Below, piece by piece: positions 1 through 10,978 of a DNA stretch of 64,000 nucleotides. This stretch comes from Pyropia haitanensis (taxonomy: Eukaryota > Rhodophyta > Bangiophyceae > Bangiales > Bangiaceae), in the NCBI GenBank assembly GCA_008729055.1, contig SDUX01000007.1, forward strand, positions 3,361,590-3,425,589, read 5' to 3'. Position numbers and translations under genes: made by a program. Below the pieces are notes generated by a model. The model saw only the letters and a list, made by a program, of their open reading frames with translations, was not told where the DNA came from and did no database searches. Position 1 is the stretch's first letter. Each line of letters opens with the position of its first letter.

Positions 1-146
1 AGGCAGGACATGGCCGTATCCGGGGTTGTGCGTTGCAGCGGAGGAATGCATGTATTAACTTCTGCGTTATGCATGTCTGTGGTGTTCGTGCACTTTGCTT
101 TTGCGTGGTTGTGGCTTTGGTTGCCTGACTGTGGGGCATGCTGCAG

Positions 147-2045
147 ACGTCCCAAGCTAGCTGGGAGCAGAGCGTCCTCGGTGCGGACGTTTCGGGCTCC
201 TCCCGGCGCATGCGAATTACCGTGACGTGCCCGGACCGGTCCGTGCGTGTCTTCCTGACACAACGGGATGACTACGAAGCATGGCTGGATGCTTTGCAGA
301 AGGCTTCCTCCAGAAGGATTGAAGAGCATTACGGTGCGTTAGGCGGCGGTCTGATGCGCGGTGCGAATCTTCTGCCTCACCCTTGCCGCTGTGACGGCAG
401 GTCAGAGCGCCTGCTCGTGGCCGTTTTTTTGTTCATCATGGCCGGAGCCGATACCGTGCGTGCTTTTTGGGTTGCAGGGTACTTGGACGGTGGCCACTTT
501 TTTCCTGGTCATCGCCTCATCGGGCCTCGTTGGCGTACCACTGTTTGCGTCCTCCTGGCAGCGCTACAGTGACTAACCGGTCCAGAAAGCGCATGTGTTC
601 TCTCTCCCTACGTTGCGATTTTATTTTGTTTTTTGTCATGTCTGGACCTCGTACAGAGCTGGGATCCTTGCTTGGGGAGGGCGCCTTTGCGCGAGTTGTC
701 ATGGGCCTGGACCGCACCACCCTTCAGCAGTATGCGGTTAAGGTTATTGAGAAGCAGTCAGATGACGCGCAAGGCCTTGAGTTTATCTGGCGGGAGCTGA
801 ACGTCATGAAGGCTGTGAACCACCCCAACATTGTGCGAACGTACGACATTTTTGACACGCGGTCCCGCCTGTACATTGTGCTCGAGTACATGCCGGGCGG
901 GACGCTGGCGGACCTGCTCAAACATACGGGTCGCTTCACGGAGGCCCAGGCACGGCCTGTTTTGAGAGACATTCTGCGGGGGGTGGCCTACTTGCACTCC
1001 AAGTCGGTGGTGCATAGGGACTTGAAGCTGAAGAACATCCTCTGTGACCGGCGCGAGCTGCCCGTGTCGGTCAAGTTGGCAGGTGCGTGTTGCGTTGTTG
1101 TTGGGTGGGGCTGGGTCGGGATGTTTGAGGTGTGGCGGAGTTGCTGGTCCGAGACTGAGGCCGCTGCATGCGTTTTCTGGCTGCCCGCTGCACTGCGTGT
1201 TCTTTTTGCAGAGGTTCCATGAGTCCTGACCAGGAGACTGATGTCGATTGTCCCGATGTGGTTGTATTGCCTTGTGCGCTCTTGATGACTGCACTGTGTC
1301 TTGCATTTGGCGGTTGTGGCTTCTTGGTGACTTTCAGACTTCGGGTACGTCTTTTGTGACAGCCTCGGTTGGAAGGATGACTCTCAGCTGGCTGTTTCTG
1401 TTTCTTGCGTGGGACAGGTTGACTGGTACGATGGGTGCTCTTGGTGTTCGCGACTTGTTGATGGTTACTAACGTCCGCATGCCGTTTCTTCTTGCTCATC
1501 TTGAGCAACCGCCGCCTGTGCTCTCCCTGCATCGTTACGTTCCTTCTCACAGGTTGGCCAATTTTGTTGGCGTCCGCACCCAGTCCCGTATTGTTCTGCA
1601 GTCGCAGGTCGGGAGTCCCCACTACGTATCCCCGGAGGTGTTGCGCGAGGAAATGTACGGACCGCCGGTGGATCTGTGGGCCTGCGGTATCATCATGCAC
1701 ATCATTCTTACGCGGCGGTACCCGTTTGCTGGTGAGACCATCCAGGAGACATTGGAGCTGGTGTGCAAGGGCCGCTTCTCCCCCGTCGGTGCCGAGTGGG
1801 ACCGTATCTCATCGGACGCCAAGTCCCTGCTGCAGGGACTCCTCCGCGAAGACCCCGCGGAGCGCCTGACGGCGGAAGAGGCGCTTCGTCACCCGTGGCT
1901 GACGTCGGACCTGATGGACTCGCCGTCGGGGGTGTCCGTATCTAACGTGTCTAGTCGCACAGGGGGGCGATCTGGCGCGACCGTCTCTTCTAACGATCGG
2001 TCGGCCAATGGGGGTCGTGCGGCACAGCGCCGGAGCGCGACATAG
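147..2045 (+). CDS. PH domain-protein kinase fusion, 5' partial
   Basis: Serine/threonine kinase of CaMK-like type, preceded directly by the C-terminal half of a PH domain. Exons placed from frame and splice signals: 147-333, 657-1082, 1338-1344, 1553-2045. The first exon ends a PH domain (DYEAWLDALQKA with the conserved helix Trp). The kinase then shows GEGAFARVV (P-loop), AVKVIEK (VAIK lysine), HRDLKLKN (catalytic loop), DFG, GSPHYVSPE (activation segment/APE), DLWACG and HPWL. Introns begin GTGCGT or GTACGT and end CAG. The DFG motif comes almost entirely from the 7-nt exon at 1338-1344. A Ser-rich tail of about 45 residues follows the kinase. The start of the PH domain must lie upstream of the window or in an exon I could not place in 1-146. 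The PH part suggests recruitment to phosphoinositide membranes (inference). Convergent with the kelch-Hint gene. Confidence 0.85.
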
Positions 2046-2168
2046 TCTGCCGTGTGTGTCTTTTCCCGCCTGCGCGTTTGTTGACATGTGTCTACAGTTT
2101 TTTCGATTTTACGCAACGATTGCCCTCGCTCAAGCCGCATGCATCGGTGCCCCCTCACCCGATCAAGA

Positions 2169-4427
2169 CTACGCCTTCCCTACCCCCCCCAGCGCCCACG
2201 TCACTGCCCGACGCACCCTAGCCCCACCCTCGGCGCCCACCCCTGCGAGCATCCCGCCCGTCACGTCCCGACGCCCCCCGCCCGCCACGGTCCACACTGC
2301 CCGCCAGAGGGCCAGGCCCGCGGTGGCCACGACCGGGTGCAGCGCCGTGGTCGTGTCGGCCACGGCCACGCCATCGACGACCAACAGTGCCCCCGACGTG
2401 GCCACGTGGGGGGAGTACAGCCCGGTGGGCGTCGTCGTGTGGGTGACTGCCGAGACCGTGGAGGGTGTCATGGCAGCGGCGCACACGGCGGCAGCGGTCG
2501 CCGTCACGCCCAGACCGTCGGTATCGCCATCCATCGACGCCTCACACAACGCTGACGAGAGGGCGCTGCGGTTACTGGCGCCCCCCCCCAACGGGCTCAC
2601 CACGTACACCGTGTCGCCAACGCGCACCGCCGCCGCGGGCGTCAGTGCACGCCGCGGGCCGACAGGCAGCAGGTGCCCCGGCGTCAGCGTCAGGCGAGCC
2701 CCTGCCATGTCCTCTCCCCTGACAGCAGACGAGCCCCATCCCCCTACGGTGAGGCGCACGTATTCCGCGCCTGCCACGGTCGGGTCGGCGTGGGACCACC
2801 CCATCAGGGGGGACCAGCCGACAGCCCCGCTGGGCAACACGACACGGAGAGGGTCGCCGATGTGGATGTCCGCGAGGCGGACGGCACCCGAGGGAGTGTC
2901 CACGACCGCGTCACCAGGGAAGCAGGCGGGCTCGTCCGCCCCCCCAATGTTGCCGCCACTGCCGCCGCTGCCGCCGCCGCTGCCGCCGCCGCTGCCACCG
3001 CTGCCGCCGCCAGTACCATTGCCACCGGGAGTCACAGCTGAGAGGGTGCAGGTGGGGAGCTCACCCCCGCCCACGACCAGCGCTTCGACGGAAAAGACGG
3101 GTTGTCCGCCGCCCTGCTTGCCCGTCCCCGCCGCTACAAATGCGGCGCCGCCACACGAGACCGCCCCGATCCCGTGGCGCGCGTTGGACATTGGAGCCAG
3201 GTTGGCCCACGCCCAGGTGCCATCGGCGGAGCGGGTGAGGTGGGAGGCAGTCGCGTAGGCCTGGCCATTGCCCTCACCGCCCACGACGAGCACCCCGCCG
3301 GCCAGGTTGGCCGTGCCGGAGCCGGCACGGGGGGAGGGAATGGGGGGAGCGGTGCCGTCCGGCAGCCACGTGCCAGTCGTCAGGTCCAAGATCTGCGGGT
3401 CAAGGGGAGGGAGGTCGGGGGGGGAGGAAAGAAAGCGCGAGTGGCCCCACAGGTAGGTCAGTGCGGGCCCCTCTCAATCGTAGACATGGGACGGCGTGTC
3501 GGTTGATTCCCAGCGGCCGTCCGTCGGCCTGGCGGCTGAGGACGGCGGGTGCCTCCCCACTCCCCCATCCCCATTCCCAGCCGCTCACAGAGCGCCCTGC
3601 CACCATCTCCCCCCTCGCCCATCCCAGGGCACCCACAGACCCCCCCCCCCCCCCCCCAAACGTACGTCCACCTCGGCAATGTTATTGTTGAAAAAGTTGG
3701 ACGTCCCTCCGTTCCGCCCGCCCGCCACCACCAGCCACCTGCCGTCCACGACAGCGACGCCCACGTGGTCACGCGGGTGCGGCACGGGCGGTAGCGTCGA
3801 CCAGCTCCCCCCCCCTGACGGATCAAACACGTCGATCGCGTCCTGCACCGCCGACTGCGGGCCGTGGCCGCCGACGTTGCCCGTCACAATGTACAGCCGC
3901 CCGCCGTGCCACACCGCCCCCGCACCGCCGCGGGGGCGCGGCTCCTTGCCGCCGGGAACGAGCGCCCACGTGTTGTTGGCCGCGCAATAGGTGTACAGCG
4001 CGCCGACATTCTTCTCGTTGGGGTAGCCGCCCGTAAACGCGCCACCCACCCACACGCACCCGTCCGGTCCGGTGGTGGCTTGGAAGTGGTGGATCTCGAG
4101 CGGTGGCGGGGCGCCCTCAGACCAGGTGTTGCTGGCCGTGTTGTAGATGGCCACCGGCTTGATGGAGCGCCCGCCAATGACGCACAGCAGCGCATCTCCG
4201 CAGGCGGCCATGGACGTCTCTTCGCGGCCGCCAGATGGCATGGTCCCGGTGGGGAGGGTGCGCCACGTGCTGTTGGCCGCCTGGGCGGCGCACAGGATAG
4301 CGGCGGCAGCGGCGGCAAGGACTATCACGGTTGACGCTGCGACAGCAGCAGCCATCCGTGGGACAGGCGTGCCGCGGCGCAAACGCACACGCGGGCGGTG
4401 CACCACCAACGGTGCAGCCAAAGCCAT
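2169..4427 (-). CDS. Membrane-anchored kelch-repeat/Hint (hedgehog-intein) domain protein
   Basis: Two exons, 3666-4427 and 2169-3392, joined in phase 0 (donor GTACGT, acceptor CGCAG); 661 aa. Residues about 25-50 form one Ala/Val/Ile hydrophobic segment, likely a signal anchor. Residues about 55-375 carry kelch-type blades (repeated VGGR/VVAGG/VVGGE with W and Y spacing). A Gly/Ser linker follows, then a Hint domain from Cys411. It starts ACFPGDAVV, contains the TPGH block expected of the TxxH catalytic motif, and ends with GLYSPH...LLVVDGV, the typical last Hint strands. Hint domains catalyse an N-S acyl shift and self-cleavage, so the kelch domain would be released or modified at its C terminus (family knowledge; activity here is inferred). 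The kelch/Hint order is N to C, as in hedgehog-like secreted proteins. Neighbours give no functional clue. Confidence 0.85.
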
Positions 4428-5307
4428 GACCGCTACACGGCGTTGAACCGGTCGACGGCTGGAGAACGACCCGGATCGCTGCCGTTGGCAGCGTCACAGG
4501 GTACGCAGGAAGCTACCCGTGGGGAAGAGCGACGGCAATAAGACCGTACGCGTTCGGCTGACCAAGCGCTTGCTAATACATGAAAACACCCCACCTTGGC
4601 TTTAGCAAGGCACACACACCCGCAGCAGGGGTGCAGACGCACCGTTTGTCTTGGCGCGGCCCCGCGGGGTGGCAGCCGAGCGCGCGGCTGTGCGACCCAC
4701 CTTGTGTACTGCACACACACATGCGCGAGGACCACACGCTGGAGGTGCACCCAGCTTGCGCTGGACTCAATTGTACGCGCACGCGCGCCAACGTATCAGC
4801 ATGGCCTCACTGCAGCCTGGCGGCCTCCACGGGTCCATAGCTCTAGCCCAATCAATGGTCCATGCTTATTCACTGTCACGCTGTACACTCCGGTCAAACA
4901 TCATGTTTTCTTGCTGTCCGCCTGGCACACTGTGTAACCGTCACCATTCGAGGTACTCGAGACTGGAGCCCAGGCGAATGGGACCTGCTCCGGATTTGTG
5001 GGGCGCCGTTTCAGCTCCGCAGCCCAACCCTCCTTGCACGCGCTCTCCCTTGTGTGCGCGTGCCCCCCACTGTTCCCTGACCCACTCTCCTTCTTCTCGC
5101 TGTTTGTGGTGTCTCCATGCTTGAATGGAGCACCGTTTCAGCCTGGAATGTGTCCGATGGCATCTTTCCTTCCGCCGGTCTACCCGTCGCTTCCACGTGC
5201 GCGGTATGCGAGGAGCACTCGACGTGTCAACGGCAGCGGCTGGCCTGGTGTGCCGCGGGGCCGGCGTTGCTCTTCACCTACTGCTGAGCTGACAGGCGAG
5301 AGCATCA
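4428..5307. other. Intergenic region upstream of the kelch-Hint gene
   Basis: No recognisable gene. Base composition is more balanced than in the flanking genes. It presumably contains the promoter of the kelch-Hint gene, which reads leftward from 4427. No repeat longer than simple CA runs was seen. Confidence 0.4.
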
Positions 5308-5690
5308 CGCAGCCGTTGAAGCCGTTTCGGCTTGGGTCGTCTGACCTCGCATGTCTGCGAGACTAGCTACTACGTCGACGAGCCCGATGTCATCCGGCTG
5401 CTAGAGGCGGCTTCTTCTGACCACCTGCTGTCGATGCGGCCCTCTCGGATGGGCAAGACGCTCCTGTGTAACATGCTCGACGTCTTCTACGACTACAAGG
5501 GAGCAGAGGACTTCCCTGTGCTGTCTGATGGGCTTGCTATTGCTCACCACAACTCCCCAAACGAGTCCCAGGTGCACGTGCTGTACCTATCCTTGTCGCG
5601 TCCTCCTTGCGGACGACTCACGATGGAGTCTGGCTTCCGGGCCATGCACCTTACCAACGGAGCGGTGAAATCTGGTGGCCAGATGTGCAT
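5308..5690 (+). pseudogene. Degenerate AAA-ATPase-like (PF09820-type) fragment
   Basis: The translated fragment resembles the N-terminal part of the AAA-ATPase-like family that is usually coupled to a PD-(D/E)XK nuclease. One frame gives PLKPFRLGSSDLACLR and then hits a stop. The neighbouring frame continues TSYYVDEPDVIRLLE and a Walker A-like RPSRMGKTLL, then CNMLDVFYDYKG. The two pieces abut near 5350-5365, so a frameshift separates them. No G/C homopolymer sits at the break, so this looks like true decay rather than a base-calling artefact. No start, Walker B or nuclease part is visible. After about 5690 the similarity fades. These families are often dispersed and short-lived in algal, oomycete and chytrid genomes (general knowledge). 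Confidence 0.6.
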
Positions 5691-6359
5691 CCAGGACGTC
5701 GTCGAGGCGGGGCAGCGGCAGCTGAATGGCATCCATGGCGATACGAAGCTACACGCCACTACGAGTCGTCTTCCCTCATGTGGCACACCTTGGCGGCTAA
5801 CCTGGTCGTCGCCTCGGAGGCAAATTGATTTGGGAGTGTCCCGCCTTGCGTCCCGGCACGGCGCCCCGCGACGTGCGCCTCCCCCAGCGCGGTCACGCGA
5901 TGCTCTGGTCCGCCGTCGTTGATGACGGCGCTGCAGCGGCGGCGACGCTCGCCGACGTGCGTGACGCGTAGGGGGGCGCCATCTGCCGCGCGGCGACGAC
6001 CAGGTTGGCCGCCAAGGTGTGCGCGCTGCACGGCGGCGGCGCCTGTTCGCGAATGGGGAGGCGCCGGCGACGGCTGTGCTTGAGTCAGTGCGTGGCCGTG
6101 AGGGGGGGCGCTGCGGAGGGGAGGACGCGCCACCACCGCTGCTGCTGTCGCCACCTCAGCCGTTGTCGTCGCCACTCGGGCCGCGGCCGTTGACGCCAGA
6201 CTCTTTTATATGCGGCCTGTGCGCGCATCCGCCGAGCGAGGGGGACGAGGAGGAGACAGCGTCCGTGGGGGGCGGGGGAGGAGGCCGAGTAACTATTCCC
6301 TAGGCGGCGGTTATGGATGGAGCGGCGGCCGCGATGGCAGCGGTGGCCGCCCACCCGCA
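5691..6359. other. Spacer between two pseudogene fragments
   Basis: No supported gene. The sequence is GC-rich with short Gly/Arg- or Ala-rich readings in every frame. It may include unrecognisable remains of either flanking pseudogene. Confidence 0.3.
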
Positions 6360-6905
6360 GGCGTTTACCAATGCCTGGAGGTTCCGATCGTGGCGCTCAC
6401 CACCCCTCACGCCGAGGTGGCGCCTGGCGAGGCGGGGGAGCTCCTCTTCCGCGGCCCCGCGCTCATGGTGCGGTACGGGTACGAAGGTAACCCCGCCGCG
6501 ACGGCGGCGACCACTGACGACGACTGCTGGCTCCTTGCCAGCGACCTGGCGTGGAGGGACTCGCCAACGGAGACGGTCCGGCTGCTCGACCGGCTGACGG
6601 ACACCATGGACGTCGTCGCCCTGAACGCGTCCCCGGTAGAGTTCGAGGCTGCCCTGCGCGACGCGCCGGGAGTGGCGGACGCCGCCGTAGTCAGCACCCC
6701 GGTTACGGTGCTCGCGTAGGTGCCACAGGCGTTCGTGGTTGTGGCGGCGGGCACCCCTCAGCTGCGGGCTGCCGCCAGCGTGTTGGCGTGGGGGGCGTCG
6801 GCGCAAGCAGGGCTCAAGCCCCAGCGGCTCGTCACGTTTGTGGCGACCGTGCCCGCGTCACCATCTGGAAAAGGTGTCGGAGGTTGCGTCAAAGGTTCCG
6901 TTGCT
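6360..6905 (+). pseudogene. C-terminal fragment of an acyl-CoA synthetase/AMP-binding ligase
   Basis: This fragment matches the last third of the ANL (acyl-CoA synthetase/4CL) family: GEAGELLFRGPALM (motif before the hinge), YGYEGNPAAT, a degraded WLLASDLAWRD in place of the usual W-x-TGDLA, LLDRLTDTM, then PVEFEAALRDAPGVADAAVVS and AFVVVAAG. The C-terminal VPASPSGK carries the catalytic Lys context. A TAG at 6717-6719 interrupts the frame between TVLA and VPQAFVV. After SPSGK the frame no longer gives the expected RR-rich end. No adenylation core (the A3 motif) lies upstream. With one in-frame stop and no N-terminal two thirds, it is a decayed copy. Its neighbour is also a gene fossil, so 5.3-6.9 kb is a small graveyard. 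Confidence 0.7.
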
Positions 6906-6949
6906 CGTCGATGACGTAACCCCTGAACCAGTGCAAGAAGTACCTCTGA

Positions 6950-7190
6950 CTTGATCGTTAATCATTCAACTCGATGTTAATTTGTGATAACACGGGTTGG
7001 TTTAACATCATAAATTATATACTTTCATGAGTCGGTTCTTCGAAGTCAGCCACTGCTCTCGGCTCACCACGTCCGCAGCATCGGATGCTCGGCGTCGGTC
7101 GGGGCGGCCCGCTGCGTCTTGTTGCCGCCGGCGTAGTGCCGCCTCTCCAGTCCTCTGCTGCCCACTCCCCTCCCTCCGATTGCCCCCGCC
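6950..7190 (+). promoter_or_regulatory. AT-rich upstream region of ADSS
   Basis: Positions about 6950-7025 are strikingly AT-rich (runs such as TAAATTATATAC) inside GC-rich flanks, 165-240 bp before the ADSS start. This is the obvious place for core promoter elements. A TATA-like TATATA lies near 7015-7021. Assignment is by position and composition only. Confidence 0.4.
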
Positions 7191-7265
7191 ATGGCTTCCC
7201 CGTCGCGGCCTGTGGCCATCCCGACAGGCTCACCAGCCCCCCCCGGGGAGGTGCTGGTTGTCCTG

Positions 7266-7298
<33 letters not shown>

Positions 7299-8585
7299 CT
7301 CATTGACCTGCTCGCCTCTCGCTATGACATGGTTGCCCGCTGTGCGGGCGGATCCAACGCAGGCCACACTATTGTTGTAGACGATGTGAAGTACGCTTTC
7401 CATCTGCTGCCGTCGGGGCTGCTCAACCCCCACGCCACCGCCGTCATTGGCAATGGCGTCGTCGTGCACGTGCCGTCGCTGATGAAGGAGCTAGCCTCCC
7501 TCGAAGCACAGGGCATCCCGCACCCAGCCTCACGGGTGCGGTTGTCGGACCGGGCTCACCTGCTCTTTGACTACCACCAGGTGGTGGACGGTCTCCGGGA
7601 GGTGGAGCGGGGGGCGGCCAAGATTGGGACGACCAAGAAGGGCGTGGGTCCGGCCTACTCGTCCAAGGCCAACCGCACCGGCCTACGGGTAGGGGACCTG
7701 CGCAATTTCCGCTCCTTCCCCGCTGCCTTTCGCCGCTCCTTGGCGTCCAAGCACAAGCGCTTCCACGCGTTTGACTATGATGTGAAAGCCGAGGTGGCGC
7801 GGTATTATGAGTACGCGCAGACGCTGGAGCCCAACATTACCGACACGGTGGCATTGATGGCCGACGCCATCACCGGCGGGGAGCGGGCGGTCGTGGCGGC
7901 GGGAGGGGGCGCCACGCCAGTGCCGTCGCCGTCTGCGTCGGTGCTCGTGGAGGGGGCTAATGCGGCGCTGCTGGACGTTGACTTTGGCACCTACCCGTAC
8001 GTGACGAGTTCCAACTGCACCATTGGCGGCGTGTCCACCGGCCTGGGCATCCCACCGAGGCACGTTGAGCATGTGGTCGGCATTGTTAAGGCGTACACCA
8101 CCCGGGTCGGGGAGGGCCCATTCCCCACCGAGCTCCTCAACGAGCAGGGCGAGAGACTACAGCGCGTCGGCCACGAGTACGGCACGACGACCGCGCGGCC
8201 ACGGCGGTGTGGGTGGCTGGACACGTTCATGCTGCGGTACACCAACTCGGTCAATGGCTACACGGCGGTCGGGCTGACCAAGCTGGACGTCCTGTCCGCG
8301 TTTGAGACGCTCAAAATCGGGACGGGCTACACCGTGCGCGGGCGCCGGTGCGCCTACTACCCAGCCAGCTTGGAGACGATTGGAGAGGCAGAGGTGGTGT
8401 ACGAGGAACTCCCAGGCTGGGAGGGTGTGGACATCACTCAGACTCGCACCTGGGAGGCGCTGCCCGAGAACGCACGCAAGTACGTGGAGCGGGTAGAGCA
8501 GCTGATGGGGGTGCCGATCCAGTGGATTGGTGTCGGGCCGGGCCGTGACGCGGTTATTGTGCGGAGTCCAGCACCGGCCTCCTGA
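7191..8585 (+). CDS. ADSS: Adenylosuccinate synthetase
   Basis: Catalyses GTP-dependent condensation of IMP and aspartate to adenylosuccinate, the first committed step to AMP (EC 6.3.4.4). The 464-aa single-exon frame is full length for the family. It shows the P-loop-like GAQWGDEGKGK near residue 28 with the catalytic Asp, GGSNAGHT (second catalytic His), IGTTKKGVGPAYSSK (IMP loop), NCTIGGVSTGLG, and the GTP-binding KLDVLSAFE. The first 20 residues are Pro/Ser-rich and lack an obvious transit peptide, so the enzyme may be cytosolic (inference). The start at 7191 lies in a good context (CGCCATGG). The AT-rich stretch just upstream is the likely promoter. Confidence 0.97.
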
Positions 8586-8924
8586 GCAGAGTTGGTGACG
8601 CTGCCGGCGGTGGGGGGGGGGGGGATGAGTAACGCCGTCTGGTGTCCCTTTTCTTTTTTTTTTCTATTCTTGAGCTATCCTCTTTTTTTTGTTTTCTGGT
8701 GCCGGTTGACCATTGTGTCTTCTCGACTTCGACCACTAATTGCGGGTCACTCTTGACCTGTGGGTGGCCCCTGTGTGTGTATGAACACCCGCCTGGGCAA
8801 GCAGCCAGCAGCCGTGTCTGTGACGAGTCGCCCCTCTCTGTGCACCCACCCTCCCCTTGCCCCCGCGATCCTCCCGGTCTCTGCCCTCTTGCCCCCCCTT
8901 CCACGCCGCCCTCGCTCAATGCCC
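8586..8924. other. Convergent 3' intergenic region (ADSS / cyclin)
   Basis: Contains a G-run, T-rich stretches near 8648-8692 and no coding signal. It is bounded by two gene 3' ends, so it probably holds both 3' UTRs and polyadenylation signals. Confidence 0.4.
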
Positions 8925-9771
8925 CTAGCTCCACTCCAAGAGGCTCCGAAACAGCGTCTGCAGCCGGGCGTCGGCAACGAACAGGCGCCACTCGAGTGCG
9001 ACGCACAGGCCCACCTCCCGGGAGCGGAGGACGGTCGCCTCGGCGGCGAGGGCGGTGACGACGGCGGCGCGCCAGGCGGCCTCGTCCTCCGCCTCGGTCG
9101 CGGCGGCCGCGGCGGGGGGGGGGGGCGCCCCGTCTCCCTGAGCGGTGGTGGCCACCGCGTCGCCACTGGAAGGCCGCGGCCCGACAACCTCCGCCGCCGC
9201 CGCGGCCACCCCCACTACCTCCGCTGCCGCCGCGGCGCCCCTGTCCGCCGCTGCCGCCGCTTTGCCAACGCCTGCCCTCGCCCCGTGGCCGGTGGGTGTT
9301 GACCCTGTCACCGCAGCGCCCGCTGTCACGACCCGCTCGACCGCCGCAGCCGTTGCCGTCGCCGCCGTTGCCGTCGCCGCCGTCGCCGCCGCCGCCGCGG
9401 CCACCGCCGCGGCCTCCCCCCCCACCGCGGCCGCCTCCACCGCGTCGGCGAGGAGCACCGCGGCAGCGACGCGGGTGACCCCCCACGTCTCCGCGCCGAG
9501 CCACTTACACGCGAGCACCACCCCCGCCGCCACCATCCCGCGCACCGTCCCGGCCGTGACACGCGCGCGGCCGCCCACCTGCGACGCGTCAATGTAGGCA
9601 ATGGCGAGCGCCAGTGGTGCGTCAGCCAAGTCGAGGGCGCCCACGAGCGCCGACAGCCACGGGCCAACGCTGGGCAAGAGGAGGGGGGCGGGGAGGGCGG
9701 TCGGTGCCCCACTGCCACTGCCATCGCCGCCGCCACCGCCGCCGCCATCGCCGCCGCCACCGCCGCCGCCA

Positions 9772-9809
<38 letters not shown>

Positions 9810-10253
9810 GCCACCATTTCTACCCCTGCCGCCGCTGCCATCGCCATGGTGATCGTCACTGTAGCCGCCTCTGCCACCGCCGCCGTCGCCACCGCCGCCG
9901 CCACCGTCCCCGCCCGCCACGGCCGCCACGGCCGCCGCCCGGGCGGCCGCGGAAAACACCCACCCGACCGGCGGCGGCGCCAGCGCGGCGGTCACGTCCG
10001 CGTTGCCATCGGCGAGGGCGTCGAGGAGCGCGACGACCGCGGCCAGCAGGCGACGGCGGTGGCGGCGGCACGCGGCGGCGCCCGCGGGGGCCCCCACCCC
10101 CGCTAGCCGGTGGAAGTGGCGCGGTGCCGACCGCTGCGCGTCGGCGAAAAGGGGGGGGGGGCCTGGCGCCGCCGCTGCTGCCGGCGCCCACCGGTGGCGG
10201 TGGCGACGCTGCGGGGGGGGGGTGGGGGGGGCGCCGCCGCCGCCGGCGGGCAC
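8925..10253 (-). CDS. PHO80-like (P/U-type) cyclin with large Ala/Gly insertions
   Basis: Cyclins of this class activate PHO85/CDK5-like kinases. The frame (442 aa if started at 10253) carries a cyclin box in pieces. LLAAVVALLDALADGN is helix-like and resembles the entry helix of PHO80-type boxes. Then PSVGPWLSALVGALDLADAPLA and IAYIDASQ match the L-x-L-x-YIDR helix, followed by VAAGVVLACKWLGAETW (the usual A-x-KF-D-D helix). After a long Ala-rich insertion comes REVGLCVALEWRLFV, equivalent to the conserved E-x-x-FL-x-x-L-x-x-L-x-V end. A poly-Gly tract of about 70 residues splits the box. The true start is uncertain: the first 40 residues are low-complexity, and an acceptor-like GCGCAG inside the frame could mean an upstream exon. 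Confidence 0.65.
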
Positions 10254-10931
10254 CCATATGTGGGCGCGGACGGAGCGGGGGGATGGGGGGGGGAGGCGCC
10301 GGGCTCGCCCCGCCGCCGGCGCCGCTGTCGGCCACGGTCCATGGCAAGAGGGGAACGGAGGGACAGGAGCAGGGGGAGGGGGACTGAGGGGGGGGGCAGG
10401 GGGATGCTACGACGGTGACGCTGCAGAGCGGGAGGATGGGGCCGGCAAGAAACCAGCCGGGGCGTCGAGGCCTCGTCAGCGCGGCTGAAGAGAGAGGGGG
10501 AAAAGGGGGCGGACGCCGCCGCCGACGCCACCCTCTGCTCGTGGGGTCGTTGCGGCGGGAGCTTGCGGGGGTGTCGGGCAGTACGGTGATGGCGTAAGGC
10601 GGCGCGCCCGGCAGCGGCGGCGGCAGCGACAGCGGCAGCGGCGTCGGCCGCGGCGGTGGCGCCGGCAGCAGCGGCAGCGACGGCAGTGGCAGCCAGGGTA
10701 GCTGTCCCCGCTGTGGGTGGCCGCGGCGGGGACGACTCCCCCCTCCGCAGGTGGGAGCGGAGAGGCACGTCGGATGCGGGAGGGGCGGTCGCGGCCGCGG
10801 CCGCCCCGACCGCCGCCCACCGCCGACCCCCCCCCCGTCCTCCCCCTGGCGGCCGTCACCCGTCATGCCAACCCCCTTCCGCCGTCAACCCCCTCACCTC
10901 CCCGCCACCACCGTCGCCGACGCCGCCGTCA

Positions 10932-10978
10932 GCCCGCCCGCCCGCCCGCCTGTCTGCCCGCCCGCCCACCCGCCCATC
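10932..10978. repeat. (CCCG)n microsatellite, imperfect
   Basis: About eleven CCCG/CCCA/CTGT tetranucleotide units in tandem, with substitutions in the middle. Confidence 0.7.

Noticed and set aside
5308..6905. Homopolymer error as the cause of the two broken fragments
   Set aside because: The frameshift near 5350-5365 and the TAG at 6717 are not in G/C runs, and both genes also lack their other halves.
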